Shown here: positions 48,076 to 52,593 of the stretch, piece after piece
Layout: each line of letters opens with the position of its first letter
Numbering within the stretch: the stretch's first letter is position 1
From: a virus
Strand: one strand, 5' to 3'
DNA: 52,593 nt
IMG/VR virus record: IMGVR_UViG_3300050119_000254
Coordinates: 1-52,593 of that record
The notes under the pieces: generated by a model
What the model was told of the DNA's origin: nothing
Seen by the model: the letters and a program-made list of their open reading frames with translations, nothing else
Databases searched by the model: none
Translations under genes and position numbers: made by a program

Positions 48076-48687
48076 TTAGTGTCCAGCCTGCTGCGTCATG
48101 TATTTGAACAACGCTTTTTTGTTGACGAACGTGTTGCCGTCGTAGCGGATGCGGTTGTTGCCGAGCACGACCGCTGCCTTAGCGGATGTGGCGCGCTTGA
48201 ACCACATTTCCATATTTTCACCAGGTTGTAGCGCGGCGTTGAACCCAGTATCGGGCTTTTGGGCATCAGCTTGCTTGGTCTGAGCCTCGGCCAAGAGCAC
48301 GGTATCGACCGGAGGGTGGGTGGCCGAGACCGTCACGTCTGGAGCGTGTTGGAGCGGTGGCTTCTTGACGCCCGTGGACGTGATTGGAGTGTCGAACTCG
48401 CCGCCGGTGCGTGGAGGCTCCAATGGGGTCCGCGCGCGCTGGTCAACCTTCTTGTTCCAGTCTTTGAAGTGCGCATGCTTCGGATTATCTTCGAAGATAA
48501 ATCCAATTGTTTGCATCCGCACTTCCTCATCGAGCTCCTCCTGCCCAGCCGGGACGAGGTGGCCAGCGGCGTCGACGATCGGCTGTCCCGGATCAAGCGT
48601 GATGGGCGCCGAGCGCCCACTTCTGAGCGGAAACTGCACTGGATATGGGTTAAAATTGGCGTACCCTAAACGACGACCTTGCTTCAT
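48076..48687 (-). CDS. hypothetical virion-type protein
   Basis: A 203-aa protein: N-terminal beta-rich segment (YPVQFPLRSGRSAPITLDPG), a Pro-rich middle, and a C-terminal domain (MWFKRATSAKAAVVLGNNRI, then KALFKYMTQQAGH). No family recognised. Reads into the baseplate cluster. Confidence 0.55.
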   Translation of the reverse strand: MKQGRRLGYANFNPYPVQFPLRSGRSAPITLDPGQPIVDAAGHLVPAGQEELDEEVRMQTIGFIFEDNPKHAHFKDWNKKVDQRARTPLEPPRTGGEFDTPITSTGVKKPPLQHAPDVTVSATHPPVDTVLLAEAQTKQADAQKPDTGFNAALQPGENMEMWFKRATSAKAAVVLGNNRIRYDGNTFVNKKALFKYMTQQAGH

Positions 48688-48725
48688 GGTATAATAGTTG
48701 GTTGTTGGTCGAAAGAATGCAACGC

Positions 48726-49518
48726 CTAAATTTCGTAATCAGGATCGGGCCACACAACGTCCGGAATCTTTAGTGGGGACCGGCGACACGACCCGCAGGC
48801 GCCGCATGGCTTGCCAACTTCCAGAGGCCGTTCACAGCTGAACGTCAGAATGGCCAGTTCGCCCAAATCGTCGGCGATCTCCTGTTTGGACGTCTTGAGG
48901 AGTGGGAATGCCAGCTTGGGCAGCGTTGCACCGCAGATCCCTTGCAACGCCTCCCACACCTTGCGGATGTCGTCGATATAGGATACGGCATCGTCGTTTA
49001 TCACATGATTTGTCTCTGGTTTGAGACTTCCTGCTTCATCGACCCCGCTATGGCGGAATCTCGGCAGGCGTTAAGTTCGGGCGAATCCCGCCCTACTAAA
49101 AAATATCTAGCATTATCAGCGATAATGTTACCCTCAATTACAACGCGCGCCTAGATGTTGCAACGAGATTGTATCGTATACAACCTTAAGAGAAGCCGGT
49201 CACATATCCGATGGCCAACTGGTCATAACCATCGGGTAAGAACACTCCGGCCAGCATCCACACCGGAACCTGAGCAAGGTCCACCAATAATCTGGCGTTG
49301 CCAAAGGCCCCGAACGAGATCAACTCTTGGCGATAGGTAAAATGATATGGTTTGAAGTGCGCCAGCAATTTGTTGATGGCGGCTCGCTCGCTTTCCAATC
49401 TGTGTGGGGGAGCCGAATATTCGACATAGTAAGCCGACACCTCATCTCCACCTCTTAACAGCTTCTGGATCAGATAGGTTGAATCAAGTCCTCCACTCCA
49501 CAGCACGGCGGTCTTCAT
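48726..49518 (-). pseudogene. queC: queC-like 7-cyano-7-deazaguanine synthase split by a 199-bp element
   Basis: The N-terminal part (49518-49204) has the PP-loop VLWSGGLDSTYLIQKLL and ends at AIGY; the C-terminal part (49004-48726) continues VINDDAVSYIDDIRKVW and holds four zinc Cys in CERPLEVGKPCGACGSC. Removing 49005-49203 rejoins them in frame as about 200 residues, slightly shorter than cellular QueC (about 230). QueC makes preQ0 from CDG; phages use it to build 7-deazaguanine DNA modifications. No other genes of that pathway are in view. ATG 49518 has a CATTC box 9 nt upstream. Confidence 0.8.
49005..49203 (-). mobile_element. 199-bp IS605-derived element without a protein gene
   Basis: Read on the minus strand from 49203: hairpins TTGTAT-ACG-ATACAA and CATTATC-GCT-GATAATG near the left end, then about 90 nt nearly identical to the right end of the TnpB element (from tagtaggg to acaaatcat). 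The GGGCG/CGCCC stem replaces GGGCA/TGCCC of the other copy, a compensating change. A short RNA with the downstream flank as guide is likely. No ORF of note. Confidence 0.75.
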
Positions 49519-49533
49519 GCTGGGCAAGAATGC

Positions 49534-49947
49534 TCAAGCTTGCAAATACTGGTGGATCGGGAACCCACAATATTCAGCTTGTTGTAGGAATAGCATCCGG
49601 CGCCTGCACTGATAGGAAGCATCTTGATCGTCGTCCTTGAGCGTTCCGACGAACCCCTCAACGTCCGCAGGCCAGCTTTCCGGTCGTTCGACCATCCGGG
49701 CTGGAATTGGTCGACATCCAGCCAAGGCGACCTGGACCGACATCAGGAGGGTCGATCCCCAAATGTGACGTGATAATGTTCGGCAATGTTGGACCATTGA
49801 CCGGATCGTCGCGTCAACCTCCTCGTAGGCTAGATCGGCCTCCCGCCAGTCCTCGGCCAGCAAGTGGCACAGCCTCCATGCCGCTCCAGCATTGTAGGGC
49901 TGCCCATACATGGATTGGGCATGATGCCAGGCAGCTAAACTATCCAA
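49534..49947 (-). CDS. hypothetical protein upstream of queC
   Basis: A 137-aa helical protein (AAWRLCHLLAEDWREADLAY, ATIRSMVQHCRTLSRHIWG) with a TTG start. It ends before the queC start and the CATTC box lies in between. No family recognised; a link to deazaguanine chemistry is only positional. Confidence 0.5.
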   Translation of the reverse strand: MDSLAAWHHAQSMYGQPYNAGAAWRLCHLLAEDWREADLAYEEVDATIRSMVQHCRTLSRHIWGSTLLMSVQVALAGCRPIPARMVERPESWPADVEGFVGTLKDDDQDASYQCRRRMLFLQQAEYCGFPIHQYLQA

Positions 49948-49950
49948 GCT

Positions 49951-50124
49951 TTACTCTTCGAGCCGCTGCACCGACTCCAGCAAAGGCGTCGGTTTGGCAG
50001 TGCTCTCCGTGATGACCTGTTGGATGGCAGCGTCAGCGGCAGCCTTGGTCGGGTAAGATTGAGATCCATGACGATGCTTGGATTGCTTGTCGCGGATTAT
50101 CCATTCGTTAGTGTTGTTGCTCAT
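49951..50124 (-). CDS. small DUF2188-like protein
   Basis: ATG 50124 opens MSNNTNEWIIRDKQSKHRHG, then YPTKAAADAAIQQVI, a W-x-V...T-x-x-x-A pattern like DUF2188 proteins; 57 aa. The longer frame from 50208 runs antisense through the other gene and was rejected. A CGTTC box lies 9 nt upstream. The start codon overlaps the start codon of the opposite gene in the palindrome CATG. Confidence 0.55.
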   Translation of the reverse strand: MSNNTNEWIIRDKQSKHRHGSQSYPTKAAADAAIQQVITESTAKPTPLLESVQRLEE

Positions 50125-50848
50125 GTTGAAAAAGAACGCAAAAGTAAAGAAGCCTGCTAAGAAGAAGCAGAAGCCTAAGATTCCCGTTAATCTGCCCAAG
50201 CCTCCCAAGTCGCCGAACTGGCAGAAAATGGGCGCGGGATCATCAGCGGCCCATCTGCATAAGGCGGCGGAAAAAGAAGTTCAGAAGGTAGCAGCTACTC
50301 CGCTCCCGCCCGTTACCATATCAATGGTGCAGCAGTCGATCAGACCGGGCACATGGCCAGCGCTGTCGAGTCCGTCGCTGAGCATGTTAGATGAGGCGGT
50401 TAGCTTCGTCGCCGAAGGAAAGCCCGTTTCGAAGGAGTTCTTAGGATCACTGCGGCGCATGCTGTCGTCGATGGAAGAGAGGATGGAGCTCATCAACGTG
50501 ACGTTCCAGCACCATCAGGCGCACCGGCTGCGCAAGATCCATGGGGCGTTGGAGCAACTGGAGGCGATCGTGTTCAACCCCGAGCAGATCGAACGACTGG
50601 AGCCTGACCAGCAGATTAAGCTGATTCAGCTCCTTTACAGTGAGTCCGGGGCCATCACCAAGAGCATGGCAGCTTCCTCCGACATCCCGAATTCCGAAGC
50701 GATTGACGCCTCGGTTGATCCGGCCCAGATCCAGGCCCATGAAGTGGCCAAGAAGGCGGCTGGTAATATGCCAGCCAAGACCCGGAGGGCGCTACGCGAC
50801 ACCTTAGCTAAACTGGTGCAAACATCACGTAAGAGCATCAAAGTTTAA
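50123..50848 (+). CDS. hypothetical phage protein, helical
   Basis: A 241-aa protein. A Lys/Pro-rich N-terminus (KKNAKVKKPAKKKQKPKIPV) precedes helices with a long central segment (LGSLRRMLSSMEERMELINV, TFQHHQAHRLRKIHGALEQL) and a Lys-rich end. DNA-packaging or head-assembly roles are possible from context only. ATG 50123 shares CATG with the opposite gene; Met near 50228 is an alternative. Confidence 0.5.
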   Translation: MLKKNAKVKKPAKKKQKPKIPVNLPKPPKSPNWQKMGAGSSAAHLHKAAEKEVQKVAATPLPPVTISMVQQSIRPGTWPALSSPSLSMLDEAVSFVAEGKPVSKEFLGSLRRMLSSMEERMELINVTFQHHQAHRLRKIHGALEQLEAIVFNPEQIERLEPDQQIKLIQLLYSESGAITKSMAASSDIPNSEAIDASVDPAQIQAHEVAKKAAGNMPAKTRRALRDTLAKLVQTSRKSIKV

Positions 50849-50849
50849 G

Positions 50850-51149
50850 ATGTTTGAGGAATTCAACACTTTCGCATCGCAGTGGACGACGCCAGACGGC
50901 CAGAAGCCAGAAGTCAACGCCGATTGCGCACATTTTATGCAAGAACAAATCAAAGTAATGTCACAAACTTGGAACATCAGTCTCACTCAACCGCAGGACG
51001 AATCCAAAGGTCGCAAGTGGGCTCTCAACCGTGAGATTACGGTTTGCGCCGAAGACGTTCACGGCGCCATCAAGATCGCGGAGCGTGAGTATCCGGATGG
51101 CATCATCCATAAGGTGCAGCGCGCCCAATCAATTCACTTCTTCTCCTAG
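50850..51149 (+). CDS. hypothetical protein
   Basis: A 99-aa protein starting 1 base after the stop of the gene before. Its C-terminal half (EDVHGAIKIAEREYPDGIIH) looks like a small alpha/beta fold. Its stop codon lies within the late-type box of the next gene. Confidence 0.5.
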   Translation: MFEEFNTFASQWTTPDGQKPEVNADCAHFMQEQIKVMSQTWNISLTQPQDESKGRKWALNREITVCAEDVHGAIKIAEREYPDGIIHKVQRAQSIHFFS

Positions 51150-51153
51150 GTAT
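51146..51153 (+). promoter_or_regulatory. late-type CTAGGTAT box
   Basis: CTAGGTAT ends exactly 4 nt before the ATG at 51158 and contains the TAG stop of the gene before. Confidence 0.45.
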
Positions 51154-51157
51154 CACC

Positions 51158-51901
51158 ATGTCACTTCTTGATGAGAACTACACCTTAGACGCCCTTCGTA
51201 GCTTCATTCTCAAGCGCCTAGGTGGCGCGATCTGGCGGATTGAGGGCAGCGACCAGGGTAACACCGATAACATCGACCAATCGATCTCGATCGCCTTGCA
51301 CGCCTATTCGCGCCGGGTGCCGTTACAAGTGTTCACCTCGTTCCCGACCACTTCGGCCAAGACCAGCTACGACATCAAGAGGATGTGCCGACGACTGCAC
51401 GACAAGACCATCTATACGGTGGGCCGGGTCGATTTCGTGACGGCCAGCTTAGTGGTGTCGCCGTTCACGGCCAGTCTCGTTGGCGTGGCTCCATTATTGA
51501 ACATGGAAGGGCAGGACTTCGACATGTTCTTGACATGGCGCAAGACATTTCAGCGCGTGACTGGCATTGAGCCTAAATGGCTCTGGGAGGAGGATGAGCA
51601 GATGCTCCGAATCTATAACCCAGTGCACAATTCAGTGGCAGGTGTGTTGGTCATGTGCAGTCGTGATTTCGATCATGTTCGGTTGCTACACAAGGATTGG
51701 TTGCGAAGAGCAGCGTTGGCTAACGCCAAGGAACAGCTCGGCATCCATCGCGGCAAATTCGGCGGCGCTCTTCCTGGTCCGGGCGGCACTAGCCTAACTT
51801 TGGACGCTACCAAAATGATTGACGATGCGCGCGCCGAACTGGAGAAACTTAACGAAGAATTGTTTAAGTTTCAAACGAAGGCAGTTCCACTCTGGGATTG
51901 A
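51158..51901 (+). CDS. virion structural protein, neck/connector-type
   Basis: A 247-aa protein. The C-terminal third (WLRRAALANAKEQLGIHRGK, then PGPGGTSLTLDA and an end with ELEKLNEELFKF) resembles a domain I recall from neck or tail-completion proteins of large myoviruses, where LGxxRGKF...PGG...LD recurs. N-terminal part is mixed. Preceded by a late-type box. Its stop codon lies in the first copy of the 28-bp repeat. Confidence 0.55.
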   Translation: MSLLDENYTLDALRSFILKRLGGAIWRIEGSDQGNTDNIDQSISIALHAYSRRVPLQVFTSFPTTSAKTSYDIKRMCRRLHDKTIYTVGRVDFVTASLVVSPFTASLVGVAPLLNMEGQDFDMFLTWRKTFQRVTGIEPKWLWEEDEQMLRIYNPVHNSVAGVLVMCSRDFDHVRLLHKDWLRRAALANAKEQLGIHRGKFGGALPGPGGTSLTLDATKMIDDARAELEKLNEELFKFQTKAVPLWD

Positions 51902-52473
51902 AACATTCGTTCTGATGTGAAGATATGTAAACATTGTGGCTCGAGCTTTAAGCCCCACTCAGGTGGAGTTTGGAAGTTCTGCACAAGATTGTGTCGCATA
52001 CGTGCTGCTGAGATTGTTCGAAGGCAGCGGCAAACAATTACTAGACGTTGTAGATATTGCAACGGGAGTGTCACAGGTGATACTCAGATGTGTGAGCCAT
52101 GTCTAATTAGGTGGCGTGAATATGGCAGGACGAAGCGTATCAAGTTGAAGCTTGATGTGATTGAGGCATATGGTGGAGTATGTGCGTGTTGTGGCGATGC
52201 GCACCATGAGTTTTTAACTATTGATCATATTGACGGTCGGGGAGCAGCACATCGACTTGAACTTAGCAAAGGCAAAAAGAGCAACTATGGTACGGTGTCG
52301 TTTTACATATGGTTGCGCAAGAATGGGTTCCCTAAGGACAACTTTCGACTTTTGTGTTTCAACTGTAATTGTGCACGTAGCACTTGTGGGTATTGTCCAC
52401 ACGAAGTGGAACAAGTGAGTCGGGTAGGGCTCACCATATGCGCCGGGGATTGAAACATTCGTTCTGGTGTGAA
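51894..52473 (+). repeat. 28-bp direct repeats flanking an HNH gene
   Basis: Copies at 51894-51921 and 52446-52473 differ at one base (27/28). Each runs from the TGG-GAT-TGA end of the structural gene through a CATTC box to a GTG start. The first GTG (51917) starts the HNH gene and the second (52469) the next gene, at the same offset in the repeat. Confidence 0.8.
51917..52453 (+). CDS. HNH endonuclease with zinc fingers
   Basis: A 178-aa protein. Zinc pairs CKHCGSSF...CTRLC and CRYCNGSV...CEPC precede an HNH unit: CACCGDAHHEFLTIDHIDG near residue 92, then LCFNCNCARS. GTG start with a CATTC box 8 nt upstream, inside the 28-bp repeat. Its own stop lies in the second repeat copy. Insertion between two genes with duplicated flank is a homing-type arrangement. 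Confidence 0.8.
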   Translation: MKICKHCGSSFKPHSGGVWKFCTRLCRIRAAEIVRRQRQTITRRCRYCNGSVTGDTQMCEPCLIRWREYGRTKRIKLKLDVIEAYGGVCACCGDAHHEFLTIDHIDGRGAAHRLELSKGKKSNYGTVSFYIWLRKNGFPKDNFRLLCFNCNCARSTCGYCPHEVEQVSRVGLTICAGD

Positions 52474-52593
52474 CCCGAACGCTAAACCGGTAAGCCTTGT
52501 AGATTTGCCGAAGTTCGGCAGCTTGACCGTCATTGACGATCGGGAGACGATGCTGTCGACGGATAGTGTGATGGTGCGGTGCGATTGCGGAGT
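52469..52593 (+). CDS. partial gene, zinc-finger HNH/AP2-type N-terminus
   Basis: The window ends after 41 codons: NPNAKPVSLVDLPKFGSLTV, then MVRCDCG. The KFGxLTVID...CDCG pattern is the usual N-terminus of phage HNH/AP2-type DNA-binding proteins. GTG start with a CATTC box (52456-52460) 8 nt upstream. The rest lies outside. Confidence 0.5.
   Translation, partial: MNPNAKPVSLVDLPKFGSLTVIDDRETMLSTDSVMVRCDCG

Overview
This window is part of a tailed-phage genome with a T4-like head. It carries a gp21-type prohead protease fused to a scaffold (16120-18054), a gp23-type major capsid protein (18103-19563), baseplate and PAAR genes (46839-48065), a gp32-type SSB, a UvsX/RecA recombinase, a GroES-like co-chaperonin and a DinG/XPD-type helicase. 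No cellular housekeeping operon is visible. Genes are packed head to tail with ATGA, TAATG and GTGA overlaps. Several HNH genes and two IS605-type elements interrupt the order. The host cannot be named. Frequent start codons placed directly after promoter-like boxes suggest a host that tolerates leaderless or Shine-Dalgarno-poor translation.

Layout. 1-3204: tagged and structural small genes plus a SWIB-domain protein. 3222-16043: virion-type genes, including large mosaic proteins built from modules separated by DLPES, an HNH/Mom-like fusion, and a LamG+SGNH fibre-like protein. 16106-19621: protease-scaffold, capsid and a terminator-like hairpin. 19626-22675: two HNH genes and a run of tiny DLP-ending genes. 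22726-29581: RNA ligase, a second Mom-like protein, a sigma region-4 protein, a cytosine methyltransferase, a receiver-domain protein, a CoaB/aldolase-like fusion and a SLOG-type protein. 29590-30904: three consecutive genes with a capsid-targeting-like N-terminus. 30926-32181: TnpB element. 32296-45343, mostly minus strand: Toprim protein, GroES, structural genes, lipoprotein, tRNA-like gene, UvsX, SSB and helicase. 45378-52593: holin-like protein, another tagged gene, baseplate/PAAR genes, a queC gene split by a 199-bp element, structural genes and an HNH gene bounded by direct repeats.

The main story is a probable cargo-delivery system. Six ORFs begin with M-[NST]-P-x-x-[FY]-x-x-L-[LVI]-E, about the length and form of the T4 capsid-targeting sequence. 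Six other genes carry DLPES, which contains the (L/I)-x-E cleavage signature of T4 gp21, between modules and/or in a C-terminal DLPESLAxRLLG-like tail. The matching protease gene lies directly downstream of the densest DLPES cluster. Candidate cargo includes a 2H phosphoesterase, a GNAT acetyltransferase, a SWIB protein, a zinc ribbon and a winged helix. A second story is gene starts: three recurrent boxes (TTGACR-17/18-TANNNT then 6 nt; CTARNTAT usually then 4 nt; CRTTC then 7-9 nt) sit at nearly fixed distances from start codons. Several genes are broken by small frameshifts, so residual assembly indels are possible.
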